Shown: piece after piece, positions 46,190 to 56,863 of the stretch | Position numbering within the stretch: position 1 is the first letter of the stretch | How the letters are laid out: the number at the start of each line of letters is the position of its first letter | Assembly: GCA_036362985.1 (NCBI GenBank) | Contig: JAYGXS010000005.1 | Span: 6,384,775 to 6,448,774, forward strand | Direction: 5' to 3' | Source: Ligula intestinalis | Lineage: Eukaryota > Platyhelminthes > Cestoda > Diphyllobothriidea > Diphyllobothriidae | Length of the DNA stretch: 64,000 bases | Program-made: the position numbers and the translations under genes | The notes under the pieces: generated by a model | Seen by the model: only the letters and a program-made list of their open reading frames with translations | Database searches by the model: none | What the model was told of the DNA's origin: nothing

Positions 46190-46690
46190 TAACCCCCTGT
46201 GAGAGGCTTTTCGAGTACCACAGCAATGGTTTATTGTCCTCCGAAGGACGCGCTTTGAACAGCTCGCAGTTTTGAGATATTCTCCTCACTAAAAGCAGCA
46301 TCACATGAAGAACAATAAACAACTTGCTCCGGTGCCCAAAAAGCCTTCCCCTCATCCATGCAAACACCCAGAGCGCGAAAATTCTCACAAATTAGTGCCG
46401 TATTTCCTTGATTTGTTGGGCGCACCACCTAAGGGCGTAATGCAAATGATCCAACGCACCATGTCCTCGTTAATGTAGGGCAGATGTCTTATCTTCACCA
46501 AGCGCGATACCTCCTGATTCAAACACTGCCAGATAGCGTTGCAGCGGCTGCGCCTCCAAATACACCGGTTACTGGTTAGGTGTGATTCTGCAGCTCTTTT
46601 TACCCTGTCTGCAGAAACCGCCTGCACTGCTTCTGTAAGCAGTGGTTGGTATTGGAGCTCTGATTCCAAAATAAAGCTCCACTCCACCTT
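46190..46690 (-). mobile_element. Repeated coding-like fragment J, copy 2
   Basis: Minus frame 46385-46687 (MEWSFILESELQYQPLLTEA to NEDMVRWIICITPLGGAPN) continues after a one-base shift into NQGNTALICENFRALGV, CMDEGKAFWAPEQVVYCSS, CDAAFSEENISKLRAVQ. The last part matches copy 1 at 44.6 kb. Role unknown. Confidence 0.45.
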
Positions 46691-46699
46691 CCTTCCTAT

Positions 46700-48335
46700 C
46701 TGTTTTTACCCCCTAGTGAGTGCCACGGTAGGCCTGGCTATCAGCTTCCAAACCGGCTCAAGTGCTCTGGACATCCACTCGACATCCACCCGTAACGCCA
46801 ATTATCCCAGTCCTCTTCGTCCCCGCCTACAAAATCAACCAAATTACCCACCGTCGCTCCGCACCATCATCCGCTTGCAAAAGCGTTGCACAACCCCAAC
46901 AACAACAAAAACCGTCTCCGTTTGCCGGTCAGATTCGTCCCTAATCCAATAATGGCTGTAGGCCAGGGAGGGGGGGGGTGGGGGAGGATAGTATGGAACG
47001 AGCGACGGGATTAAATGACTGCTCATAAAATCAGATAAAAGCCATTCGTCCGGAAACAAAAACGCAGTGGGTGGGTGGAGAAGGAGGGAGCTGAGTGCAC
47101 AGACGAACCGGGGGGAGGTGGGCTTGCTACGGTCACGAACAGCAGCGCAATATGTCCCTCGGTGAAGAACAGCCATGAGACTATTTCTCCTATTGCAGTT
47201 AACCTGAACCGGGGCCAATAAACTCTCGCCGAGGAAGATGAATGAGCTAGTGGCTGCGGGATTAGATGTTATTATTTTTTTTTTCAGCACAGCGAGATTC
47301 GGGAACTTAAAAAAATGGACACCGAAAAAACCGTCTTTATTTGGTTAAAAGAAGATGGCAAGATTTTTTCTAGTTACTTAGAAACAGAATAGGCAGAAGA
47401 TGAACCGTTTTTTTTAAATCTTCATTTTTTATTCAGCCACAATTTAAATACCTTTTAGATCTTAAAATAAGATTTCAAGGCAATTGAAAATAGCGGAAAA
47501 CAGCTCAATGTGAAGACCAGTATGACACCTCTATTTTTCAGGAAAATCAAAAAAAGCATCAGAATTACCCATTTTCTTTTTGGCGAAAGGTAGCTCACGT
47601 ACCTCATATCAACTAAATATCTAAATTATTGAACAACAATTTTTTTATTAACATCCGACTTTCGTTGTATAAGTTCATTTGTCTCGACAACGAGTATTCA
47701 TGTTTGAGTGAAATTCCAAATATTGCTCAACCGCCGTCTTCATAGGAATTGATTTCAAGTTTTCTCCAAATTATTTAAGCACAACAGTATTTTGCTGGTT
47801 GTGACAAACACGGTGAACATAACCTTCAAGCATGGAACAAGCAAAAAAACCGTGCACGGGCTTATGCCGGTTTGTGAGTGCTGTTCAGTGTTTCACTATT
47901 TCTAGCATTTTGCATGTCACGGTATCTGCTCTTTATGCATGGACTGTATCTAGGGGTGATCACAAGGATCTGCTGGCTGTTTAGCCAAAGAATTTCCGGC
48001 GGCGCTTTTCTTATTTAAGGAATCGGAAGTATGCAGGATATACGCAGTGGAAACAGTGAAATACTCCTATTTAAATTCCTGGTTACTCCATGAGAATTTG
48101 GAAACATAAATATACAGGTTCTCATCATATACCGGCGGTAAATAAAGGTAGAAATGGGTGTCACCTGCATTCTTATATTCCTCAGTTACACGTGCAGTGG
48201 AGGTGAACGGCATATTCTTTTCAGACAGAGAAGAAGTAGGTGTTTCGATCACCGGAGTCATACTCTCTTATTCATTTGAGCTTTCGGGCTCGTACTGGAG
48301 GGACCAAATAAACTATATAAGGAGAGGGGTGGACA
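46700..48335. other. No supported gene (intron)
   Basis: The 148-codon minus frame at 46844-47290 is Pro/Ser/Leu-rich over a G-rich strand (G run near 46967-46983) and shows no motif. The rest is AT-rich. Confidence 0.4.
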
Positions 48336-48339
48336 AGAG

Positions 48340-48830
48340 GCCAATCAACCACCAGTGCCGTCAGTCCGGAGATAATTGCGCAGGGTGATGTTTGCCGGCG
48401 CCATATCGATTAATCGATCTTATCCAAAGCCCATGCTTAAATCAATTCTTGGTCTATCCTTTTGCCGACATGGGTAATTATCCTCGCAGCTGCGAAGATA
48501 ACCTCGTGACCTGTCTCGTAAATGTGGGCAGCCACTTGTGACAGTGCGCCACCCCGTCTGACGGCCAGCTTTTTTTCGTGTGTGCGCGAATCAAGCATGC
48601 GTCTAGTATGTGCTGTTTGATTTCGGTGATAGCTCAGACAAGCTATGGGATATACCACGCCCGACTGCTCACTCGAATGAAATCGGTCTTCGCTTTTCAT
48701 TACTCGGCTGCGCATAATAGCCTTGGGACTGTTTGCAATTCCGATGTCTAGTCCCGCAACAATGCGCTCGGTCGCTTCTGACGATGGACTCCATTAAAAG
48801 CCCGAAAACTCAGACGAATCGAGGTAGGAT
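48340..48830 (-). mobile_element. PLE family 2 (subtype c) relic
   Basis: Minus frame 48437-48715: RFHSSEQSGVVYPIACLSYH, THEKKLAVRRGGALSQVAAH, IYETGHEVIFAAARIITHVG. It keeps the order of family 2 blocks (SGVVYxI, AVRR, QVAAH, TGH). Its downstream text recurs at 62.2-62.4 kb. A separate plus-strand scrap at 48779 (CTGACGATGG, AAGCCCGAAAACTCAG) resembles that subtype's terminus. Confidence 0.65.
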
Positions 48831-48834
48831 TCCA

Positions 48835-49605
48835 CCGATTTCAACGCTTTCGTCTCCTCCTCTATCTATACACATACCGGGGATGCGAATGTTTGCCTCA
48901 ATAATGTTTTCACTTTACACACTACCGCTTTAGACATCTGTGATCCTGCAGATGCGCAGCCAACATATGAGGCGCGACATCCTGTCATTCGCAGGTTTCC
49001 CCCCTCATCCACCTTCCCGTCATATTGACCTGAACTGGCTTCCAAAATTAACTGACACCTACGGACTTTCCTCATCCTGCATTACTCGGCAGGACAGCTT
49101 TACAAAATGTCTATTTGCTCTTACTGACACGCAGTCCGCGTCGGTGTCTGCTCTGCCTCTCACGGAAGACGGCTAATTTAGATGTGCATTCAAAAACCCA
49201 CGTTTTGGCCTGGAAGAGGGCCTTAAGCAGCATTGTTCAGTCGCGTCAGATGCGAAGGCGGAAACAATGGATTGGAACTGAATGTCTGCTCCTTGTAAGC
49301 CCACGAAAACCTTTTTTTAAAGATGGGTCGGGAGGCAGGGGGCTGCTACGTTTCACTCATGGAGCTTTCCAACAGGACGAGCATCAGAAACCGAACTGCC
49401 GCTGAACATGGTCAGTCGAGAATTCAGCCAAGATGTTGCATTTTAAAAACAAGGCAATACAGCTGCTGTGCGCTGCAATACTTCAAATGAATGACCCATA
49501 ACGTGCTTTATCAAAGAGATTTAGGGCTAGTTGATAAAAGTTCACCGACTGCTAACGCACAACAATTGTAGTGGCTAGTAGTCTTACTCAGAAACTATGA
49601 CCAGC
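48835..49605. other. No recognisable gene (intron)
   Basis: Only short overlapping frames with no motif. Confidence 0.4.
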
Positions 49606-49609
49606 AAAG

Positions 49610-49755
49610 ATAAAGGAAATTGTCATGGTCATTTCTAGCTTATTAGCCGTCGTCAGCCAGTCATACTTAGCCCCAAGTTTTGCACCACTCTAATCAGGGT
49701 CCAACGCCCTGACCACTGAGGCACAAACTCTTTGTCTTGCCGGTTTAGGTTGGGA
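49610..49755 (-). repeat. tRNA-type SINE, inverted copy
   Basis: Reverse-complement reading: GTGCCTCAGTGGTCAGGG, CGTTGGACCCTGATTAG (tRNA-like head), GACTGGCTGACGACGGC, TAATAAGCTAGAAATGACC. Same body as at 37.8 and 50.2 kb, opposite strand. Confidence 0.65.
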
Positions 49756-49794
49756 GATATTTACACTCGTAAGTGAAAGTTCACCGACTGCCAG

Positions 49795-50015
49795 CAGAGA
49801 TCACTTGTCCCGGCACGACAACCAGCTCGTGGCTCAAAGGTTAGGGCGGAAGACTCTGGTCAGAAATGTAGCGAGTTCAATACTGTGGTGGTACACCACT
49901 CGAATCTGAGGATGAGAAGCTGACGAGGGCAAATAAGCCCAAAATGGCAATTCCGTTCTCCCTTGTCTATGTCGGCAATACTAACAGTACTAAGTCAGTA
50001 TATGTATGGGACTGG
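49795..50015 (+). repeat. tRNA-type SINE, plus copy
   Basis: CAGCTCGTGGCTCAAAGGTT, AGGGCGGAAGACTCTGGTCA (A-box-like head), GCGAGTTCAATACTG (B-box-like), then GCTGACGAGGGCAAATAAGC and TGGCAATTCCGTTCTCCCTT. Faces the inverted copy about 40 bp away. Confidence 0.65.
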
Positions 50016-50109
50016 GGTGTTTATTCAATCTACCTGGTTAGGGCACACACTTTTTCTGAAAGTGCTTTAAGGCTCATGCTTGAATGATATCGGGCTGTCG
50101 CTTAGCGAT

Positions 50110-50440
50110 CTCAGAAATATGATGGAGTAGATCCGACAATAAAAAGAGTTACACTCAATGACCATAGGCCTCAGGTTCGACTTTTGGGGGTTCCGACCCC
50201 TGAGATTGGGTATGACTGGCTGATGGCGGCTAATAAGCCAGAAATTGCCATTCCAGTCTCCTTTGTTTTTGTCGGATCCAGGTCGCTAGACGACAGCGTG
50301 ATCTTCCTCAAGTACGAGCATCGAGGCACTTTTGGGACAAGTGTATGTCCTAAACAGATAGATCGGTTGAAAACCCCAGTTCCACCATATTCTCGATCAC
50401 AACCGACAAAGCAACAAGCCCGTGGTGCCGAGATGTTTCG
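50110..50440 (+). repeat. tRNA-type SINE, plus copy
   Basis: CACTCAATGACCATAGG, CAGGTTCGACTTTTGGGGG, TGACTGGCTGATGGCGGC, TAATAAGCCAGAAATTGCC, TCTCCTTTGTTTTTGTCGG. It ends in text (CACAACCGACAAAGCAACAA) that also precedes the 37.75 kb copy, so heads and tails adjoin repeatedly. Confidence 0.62.
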
Positions 50441-51049
50441 TACTATTCCCAATCTGTCTGACGATGACCTGGTGAGCTTGTATGGAAAATTTACTCAATA
50501 AACCACCGTTTCCCAAAGTACTTCTTCTACCGAATTGTTTAGGTTGTTCACTTAGCAGGAGTCAAGAGCTTACTGCGAGAGCACCAACTGCTGCTATACG
50601 ATGTATTCAACTAAGAACCCTTGTTGTGGAATGGCGTTTACTGAGTAGTTCAGACATGCAGCAACCATATCTTACCAACATGATATTCTGGCAGCTTCTC
50701 CTAGGGTTTTCATGCCGCAAACCTCGGTAAAACTTAGAGCAAAGTGAGGTGGGCAGCAGGAGGGGGAGATCTGGTGAACTCAGGACAGCTCGCGTGGTTT
50801 TGTGTGCTGTAAGCAACAAAGTCATGTCTAAAGACAAAATGAGAACAGGGCAGTGAGCCCGGAAGATCGCGATTAATAAGGAAAAGAAGAGCATTTGTTT
50901 CAACTACTGACACATTTGTTCCTCACTTTTACGTAAATCTCTAAGGAACTGCTGATGGAAGCAAATATGCAAGCTCCAGAAAGCAGTTCAGAATAAGAAG
51001 ATGCGATCTTTTAAACATGAATTTTACTGGCATGACGCTTCGGACTTAG

Positions 51050-51480
51050 AGTTTTGCAGAACCCAGACGAAAACATCGGGTAATGATGCCGAAAGACCGA
51101 CTGTCACGGTCGAAAACGGCTAGATCCGTTAATGGGATCCGGTGCAGTTGCAGACAAAGCACGTGTGTCGGAGAAACCGAAAGATTACTCCAGAGGCGAA
51201 TGGTCGAGGACGGAGCGGCGGTGACGCATAAAGGCGCTAACTTTCAGGTTGCAGCCCACTCGACGCGACCCGTCTACATTTTTAAGTTGAATGACGCCAA
51301 AATCCTCGCAAGAGATGACAGCCGTGTGAGCCGCGAGCTGCTCGAGTCATGATTCACTGCAGCAATTACGACCCCAGGCGATGGGTACAGGAGCTGGTAA
51401 TTATAGCACACATGCGGGTGGCCGCTGCTAACTATAAATACCGTACAATCTGTGAATGAAATACCCAAGTCTGTTTCAAG
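51050..51480 (+). mobile_element. PLE family 2 (subtype b) relic
   Basis: Open frame 51083-51352 reads SVNGIRCSCRQSTCVGETER, LLQRRMVEDGAAVTHKG, ANFQVAAHSTRPVYIFKL, NDAKILARDDSRVSRELLES before a stop. The Tyr of YVGE has become Cys (TCVGE). 89 codons remain uninterrupted, one of the least damaged endonuclease frames in the window. Confidence 0.78.
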
Positions 51481-51499
51481 GAAAAGCATCCTTTGGAAA

Positions 51500-51660
51500 A
51501 ATGAGTAAATTTTTTCAGTAAATTTTCGACACTGGATCCCCAGGTCATCGTTAGATTTGAGAAAAAATAGCAAAGAACAGTAACCTTTCAAAGTGCTGAT
51601 ACAACTATATAGTCATTTAGTGTGGATGGTAATTTATAGTTGCTACACGCGTTACATTGT
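51500..51660 (+). repeat. Family E fragment
   Basis: TTTTCGACACTGGATCCCC, TTCAAAGTGCTGATACAAC and TAGTGTGGATGGTAATTTATAG align with 33.95-34.05 kb. The first part is found inverted at 52425-52495. Confidence 0.55.
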
Positions 51661-51879
51661 GGTGGAAATAATTTGGTGTTTCCGCAAGCGTCTTTCAACG
51701 AGTTCAGACACGTTCCTCATATATGGAAAAATCCTCAACGTGTTTTTTTTGGGCGCCTGAGTGGAAATATCGGGCGCCTTTTTAGTGGATTGTTGTTGTC
51801 TCATGCATTGGCTAACAAATGATCTGGGGTTAGCATAGCGGGAAAACAATCAAAACAGATAACTGAGCTCGGTTCAATA

Positions 51880-52225
51880 AGAAAGAGGCCATCTTCAACA
51901 TCCCATGTGAAGCCTGTGACATGGTTTATTGTGGCCAAACAGGAAAATATGTCTCCAAACGCACCTGCAAGCCCAAATTGGTAGTAAAGAGACGTGACTA
52001 TTTGTCCGAAGTGGCTTTGTGTTACCTTGACACAGGACATACCTTTGCATGGGATAAAACACGCATTGTGAGAAATTGCCCCTCCAAAAAAGGCCAAGCA
52101 TTTCTTGAGGCCATGCACTCCGATGATTTATGCATAAACCGACGTATCGACTTGGATGGAGTGCAGAAACACCTGAAAGAAAGGTGGAAGAGTCTACTGC
52201 CGACACCTGTGGACCAAAATTGAAC
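51880..52225 (+). mobile_element. PLE family 3 relic, endonuclease nearly open
   Basis: The frame before and within 51921-52223 reads FNIPCEACDMVYCGQTGKYV, SKRTCKPKLVVKRRDYLSEV, ALCYLDTGHTFAWDKTRIVR, KGQAFLEAMHSDDLCINRRI, DLDGVQKHLKERW. This is the YCGQTGK variant of GIY-YIG and the most complete family 3 copy, with about 105 uninterrupted codons and a stop at 52221. The reverse transcriptase is missing. Confidence 0.8.
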
Positions 52226-52500
52226 TGCAAATAGCGCCCACGTCGGATAACTTGAACTGACTCCGGGCCGACTCAAACTGAAGTTGTCAATTAGCCATTA
52301 TGCCATTGTGACTTCTAATTACGTCCACCATGATGTGACGCAAATTGAAACTCCCAATTGGCACCCATACTAGATGGCTATATAACTGTATCAGCAATTT
52401 GAAATGTTAACTGTTCTTTGCACATTTTTCTCAAGTCTAACGACGATCTAGGGATCCACTGTCGAAAATTTACTAAATAAATGTACTACATTTTTTAAAG
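52205..52500 (-). repeat. Family E, inverted copy
   Basis: Read on the minus strand: TTTTCGACAGTGGATCCC, CAAATTGCTGATACAGTTA, AGTATGGGTGCCAATTGGG, GAGTCGGCCCGGAGTCAG, GTGGGCGCTATTTGCAG. This aligns with 33.95-34.2 kb. It begins inside the stop region of the family 3 PLE frame. Confidence 0.58.
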
Positions 52501-52589
52501 GACGCCTTTCCTTAATCATATTTCTTGTGCTGCCTGCCTTATAGCTTATATTAAATTCCAATATGCGCATGTTTCACACCACTTTACAG

Positions 52590-52660
52590 TTATGTATCAT
52601 TAAGGATTCTCGAAATAATCCGAAACGTCAAGCAAATAAAATTATTGTTCCAGAAATCAC
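52590..52660 (+). ncRNA. PLE family 2b terminus with partial hammerhead-like fold
   Basis: Hairpin GGATT (52604-52608) with AATCC (52617-52621) leads directly into GAAA (52622-52625) and CGTC, then AAGCAAATAAAATTATTG. The first core box is eroded (CATTAA). The same terminus occurs at 30.38 kb. Confidence 0.4.
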
Positions 52661-52888
52661 ATCATTTTTTGTCAGAAACTGTGCTCTGAAACTGCAGCAG
52701 TGACCAACCCCGTTGCGCCTGCAACCCAAGCAGTTGTCAGGTGACGACGAAATCGGTGATTTTCACACATTCAGTGTCTTGCAGTTCGAGATGTTCCACC
52801 CGTCCTGAGAGTCCCATGAGGACCAATGCAAATAAGCGGAGTATGCAAAATGGAGAATTTGGGTTGGGGGTGGGAGTGACTGACTTAC

Positions 52889-53204
52889 GAGTCAAAGTGA
52901 GACTGTAGGCTCAGATCGCGAATCTCCACACGTACGCGCTGGTTTGGTCGACCAATGAATTGGTACACACAGACCAGTCCAGCGGGGTGCAGACCGGGGT
53001 AGGCTGGGGATACGAACTCGCCGCGAAATTCACTCTCGGCTGCACCTGGTCCTCCCCTGGTACCGCCACTGCTGCTTACTTCTTTCACCTCCGGCTGGAT
53101 GACAAACTGACAGATTGGTGAGTTTGCATCTGCCGTGGAGGCCACCTGGCGAACCGACGGGGGCAAATCCTGCTGGACGCGGACCTTGCCGGGATAGAAG
53201 AGGT
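52889..53204 (-). CDS. CUB-domain protein, internal exon (linker plus N-terminal half of next CUB domain)
   Basis: Minus-strand exon bounded by a good acceptor (tttcattttcag then ACCTC, exon start 53204) and an ideal donor (GACTC then GTAAGTCA, exon end 52889). It starts with two bases that finish the codon left open by the exon at 61473 and ends with two bases that need one more. Translation runs from LFYPGKVRVQQDLPP through a Ser/Gly-rich linker into ICQFVIQPE, GEFVSPAYPG, VCVYQFIG and RVRVEIRDLSL. This is the first half of a CUB domain: the first Cys, the G-x-F-x-SP-x-YP-G turn, the second Cys and the RV-x-V-x-I strand. The missing second half is supplied by the exon at 41827-42128. The intron to the next exon is about 10.8 kb and is full of transposon relics. 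Confidence 0.9.
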
Positions 53205-53639
53205 CTGAAAATGAAACAATGCGTGGGGTTTAAAGCACTTCTGTCTTCAGGAAGTCCAGTTAGGCAAAGGAACGTTTTCGATTAATTCATCATCGAGCAA
53301 ATACAATAATATAAGTTCGAATTAAGTTAAAAAAAGCTGAAAAAACTTATCTGTAGTAATTAGGGTGGAAATTGAGGAGGTCTTAAGGGGAGAACGGGGT
53401 CAGATTCTAGTCTAAATTGGGGACCAGAGAGAAGAAAAGAGGAGGGGGAAGGAATACGAGGAACATCTATCAAAATCGGAAGTGCCGACGTATGAGCAGA
53501 CAACCTTTTTTTCCTACATTGCCCTTTCAAGGGCATCCCGCAAACGAGCTTCTACAGCTTCGCTTGAACGCTGTAATCACGCTTACATATCCAACAGCAA
53601 AGTTATGATTTTTATTTCAAAGTACTCCTTTTCTTTGCC

Positions 53640-54365
53640 TTGAAGTCAACGATAGACTCCTGTTCCAGCTTTCCTGAATGTGTATCTAGAACTTCACATG
53701 CCCCTGTGTGGCAGGTTATATTGGTCGAACAACAAGGCAGCTATCCAAGCGCATGGAGAACATATCCTGCTTGGCTAAGCAGAGGCGGGGTAAAATCAAT
53801 ATAAATCGCGAAATTGGCTCACTTGGTTGGCAGCGTTCAGCATTTCGAGTCGTGCATAAAGTGCCGGCGGAACATTCCAAGTTCCTGCATCAGCGGATAC
53901 TGACGACAGCAGAGGCAGTCGCCATACGTCTCACTCACCCAATCATATATTCGCAGAAGGCGTTTGTAGCGGCGCTAAGGCTCCCGTGGTGGTAAGCCAA
54001 CTCAAGATCCGTCCACACGCTTCCTATTATGCCACGAATCAATGACGAGGCAGCGATAGCAAGCACCCCCAGGCCACCCACACCGTGACGGTATGATTAC
54101 ACTAGGCTTCCTTAGGCCTCGTAACAAAACTCGAGAAAAGGTCGATGGAACAACATGAAATAATCGTTGGATCCCTTCCCTTCATCCACCCTTCCCCTAT
54201 CTGTTCCCCAATTAAGATTAGAATCTGACTCCTTTGATTCGTCATGACCTCTCTCGCCCCCTTGCTACAACTGATTGGTTACTGAAGCATTTGTTAACTC
54301 TAGACTACCTTACGTTATTGTATTTGCCTGATGATAGATTAAGAGAAAACGTTCGTTCACCTAAC
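53640..54365 (+). mobile_element. PLE family 1 relic, near-open GIY-YIG domain plus ribozyme-like end
   Basis: Frame 53708-53995 reads MAGYIGRTTRQLSKRMENIS, CLAKQRRGKININREIGS, then SAFRVVHKVPAEHSKFLHQR, ILTTAEAVAIRLTHPIIYSQ, KAFVAALRLPWW. The stretch between GKININREI and FRVVHK has lost the usual HLVE-x-GH text. Upstream of the Met is an in-frame remnant of CPCV. A family 1 3' end follows and closes with a hammerhead motif at 54326-54360. No reverse transcriptase. Confidence 0.8.
54324..54362 (+). ncRNA. Hammerhead ribozyme candidate, core intact, stem I eroded
   Basis: CTGATGA at 54328-54334 and GAAA at 54345-54348. Stem III is ACG (54349-54351) with CGT (54354-54356) over a TT loop, then TC at the cleavage position (54357-54358). 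Stem II is weak (TAGATTAAGA). Stem I has lost pairing because the usual GCCA is ACCT. Confidence 0.48.
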
Positions 54366-54593
54366 CTGTCTACCTGAATGCTAACATGGGTGTCATACCT
54401 GGAATTCTGTCTTCCTTGAGGAGGATCACTGTGCTGGCGTCTATTTACGGTTCTGAGCCTCCCCCGAGGCGTTAATCTGCTAAAATTCAGTCGTTCGCAG
54501 TATCGTCTGCTTCGTGCCACTTATCCGCTTCTGCCGCTGTTCATGGCATGCTTAGGTGCCTTTAAACCGTTTTTTTTCTCTGGGAGCTAATAC

Positions 54594-54955
54594 TTGTTGC
54601 AGATGTGGCCAATCCGAGATGGCACCGCCTAATTACGCCTTGTGTGAGCCCCCGAGGGAGAGCATAATACACAGAGCACAAAGCAGAAGTATTTTAGCGT
54701 ACTTCATACAACATATTAAAGGTAATGCACGCGTGTATAGCCATGTCTATCGGGCAAATCATATTCTCTTCTGGCGGGAGTAGTGACACGATTGGCTTGC
54801 GATTCAACGACTGGCTTGTCAAATGTTAGCTTGGCCACAGCCTTGAATTTTAATGTATTGATTGATTGGATGTTTTCGTTCGCCACCTGTGGGCCGATTG
54901 ATAGCCTGCCGTGAGCGTGGCTTGCTGTCTGTCTGCTGGCTGGCTGGCTGCTCCT
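54594..54955 (-). repeat. Family A interspersed repeat, copy 4
   Basis: Reverse-complement copy. From left to right: TGTTGCAGATGTGGCC, CCGCCTAATTACGCC, TTGTGTGAGCCCCC, TTTTAGCGTACTTC, CACGCGTG, GTGACACGATTGG, and the GCTGGCTGGCTGC end. It lies in the intron between the 61473 and 52889 exons. Confidence 0.75.
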
Positions 54956-55539
54956 AAAAATGCTAACCCACGGTGTTCATCTACTTGGACTAAAAGCCCA
55001 CGTCTCAATGGCCGCTAGGCTACAGTTCTCTAGTCCGACAGCTCATGGCTAACACATGTGAATGCCTTCTCCCATCCGTTCCGAACCATCAGTAAATTGG
55101 GTGCATTGTTCATTGTCCGAATGCTTATCTATCGAAAATGTCAACAGAATGTCTGCCACACGCCCTAGATACTGCTTCATTCTATAAAATATCTTAATTT
55201 GGTGTATTTTTTTACGAAGTTCCTATGAAAAAATCCTGTTTCACTTTACCATCAGTATAGAGCCAGAGCATTTAAAAGCATGGCCATGGACTTCGCACTG
55301 AAAATGCACTGAAGTAATACGCCATACACTTCTAACTGTGACGGCTAGATCAAAAAGGAAAGTCGGTGGAATTATAATTTAGGTCCAAAAAATGCTTAAA
55401 TAATCTAATTATTTTAAAAAAAGGTGCCATAAATCAACACAAGAATGTAATTACATTTCTTACTTAGTTATAGTTTATAAATTATGACAAATTCGGAAAT
55501 CTTTTACTTACCTAAACTTTTTTAGTTTATTGGAATTCC

Positions 55540-55690
55540 TGATATTCCTGAAAAAAATTGGTAGGTAGGAAGTTGCGCACTTCAACTCACCTGAGGTTCA
55601 AAGTGACGAAGTTAGATTATTATAGCTTGTGGTACGAAGGGCCGCACAACCCCTTATTTACATTTGCAACATCGTTTCGTTTTTTTATTT
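55540..55690 (+). repeat. Family E fragment
   Basis: TTCCTGAAAAAAATTGGTAG, GAAGTTAGATTATTATAG, GTACGAAGGGCCGCACAA align with 11.2-11.35 kb. Confidence 0.5.
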
Positions 55691-56370
55691 TATTTATGTA
55701 ACTTATTTAAACTTAAGTTAAGTTTTCAGTTTAGTTCTCAGCTCCCTTTTCATGTTTAAAATTTTTATTTTAGTTTTAGATTACTTTTTAAAGTTACATC
55801 AGTTTGGTTTACTGTAGTTTAAATTGTTTATTAGTTGATTTTAGTTTCAGTTGATTATATTTTAATTTATTTATTTTCCGACATTTGCATAAATGCACAT
55901 TGCAATTATGGCGTGTCCTTTTGTTGGGGAGAATTATATTACTTTAATATTTTCTTCAGTTTTTCTGCTTTTACAATCTTCATTTTATAATTTATCTTTC
56001 TTTTCCTTTGAATTTCCCAGACTGGACACCCTTTACTTCACCCAGTCATGTGTTACAGATAAATAAGTGTTTTGCTTGCTGATAAGGGACCCAGATTAGG
56101 ATTCAACCGGATAGTCACCTGGAGATTGATACATATATCAATCGCATAAGTAACGCGTAACGCCAGCGAGCCGATGGCTTGGATCGTGGGCTTCCAGAGG
56201 GTCGATTTCGGACAATAACTGACTGCAGACGATCAGTGGAGCAGGCTCAAACAATGTAGCCCTCTTTTATGTTTGTTATAACGGTGGTACTGCGTCGCCA
56301 AATTGTTGAATCGGTTTCCAAGGCTGCAAATTCACCTGAAGGGTTGACGTCAGCTTTGCCGCCATCTGAG
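55690..56370. other. T-rich DNA, no gene
   Basis: Runs of TTTAGTTT/TTATTTTA-type text to about 55990, then unremarkable sequence. Confidence 0.4.
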
Positions 56371-56375
56371 TCGAC

Positions 56376-56560
56376 TTGTTGTAACAGTGGCCAAACTGCA
56401 TTATTCGCCGTCTAACTGCGCCACATGTGAGCCCCCAGAGATTGAGGGAACACGAAAAGGAGTGAAATAATGTAGAAGCCTAAGAGCAAACCTAGTACAG
56501 CATACTTAAGAGCAAGCGAATGCGTATGTACAAGGGTAGACCAATTAGGTGGTAGTCACA
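56376..56560 (-). repeat. Diverged family A fragment
   Basis: Keeps GTGGCCAAACTGCATTATTCGCC, GTCTAACTGCGCCACATG and TGAGCCCCCAGAG in the order of the inverted copy at 54594. It is otherwise strongly diverged. Confidence 0.35.
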
Positions 56561-56640
56561 AGAAAGTTATGACTTCATTGGCTGAGTGATTCAGGAGAGT
56601 TGGCGTGTTATTCTACATCTTGGCACGAGTTGAGCGCAGT

Positions 56641-56863
56641 TGTTAGACAATGCACTGTGGGCGTGTGGGCGGACCAGCTGGTTGCCTTGCGTTATAGTCC
56701 TACGCCGGCCACAGTGTCGGACAGTGTCTGTGTGGGCGGATAGGTGGTTGTCTGCGCAGCCGCGCCACCGCCATGTGCGCGTCCTTGCTTGTACTCTGCG
56801 TGGTGAGCCGGTGGTCTCGCGTCGTTAGGGCGGCGTGCGTTTGAATAAAGCTCCGCCCTAACA
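56641..56863 (+). mobile_element. Possible solo LTR
   Basis: A GC-rich 223-bp block starts TGTTAG and ends CTAACA (inverted hexamers, TG..CA). An AATAAAG lies 17 bases before the end, as in the R region of an LTR. No flanking target duplication is visible (CAGT against GGGT), and no internal region or second LTR is present. Confidence 0.3.

Noticed and set aside
46844..47290. 148-codon minus-strand frame
   Set aside because: Composition follows the G/C-rich strand (Pro/Ser/Leu), no domain motif, no splice or promoter support.
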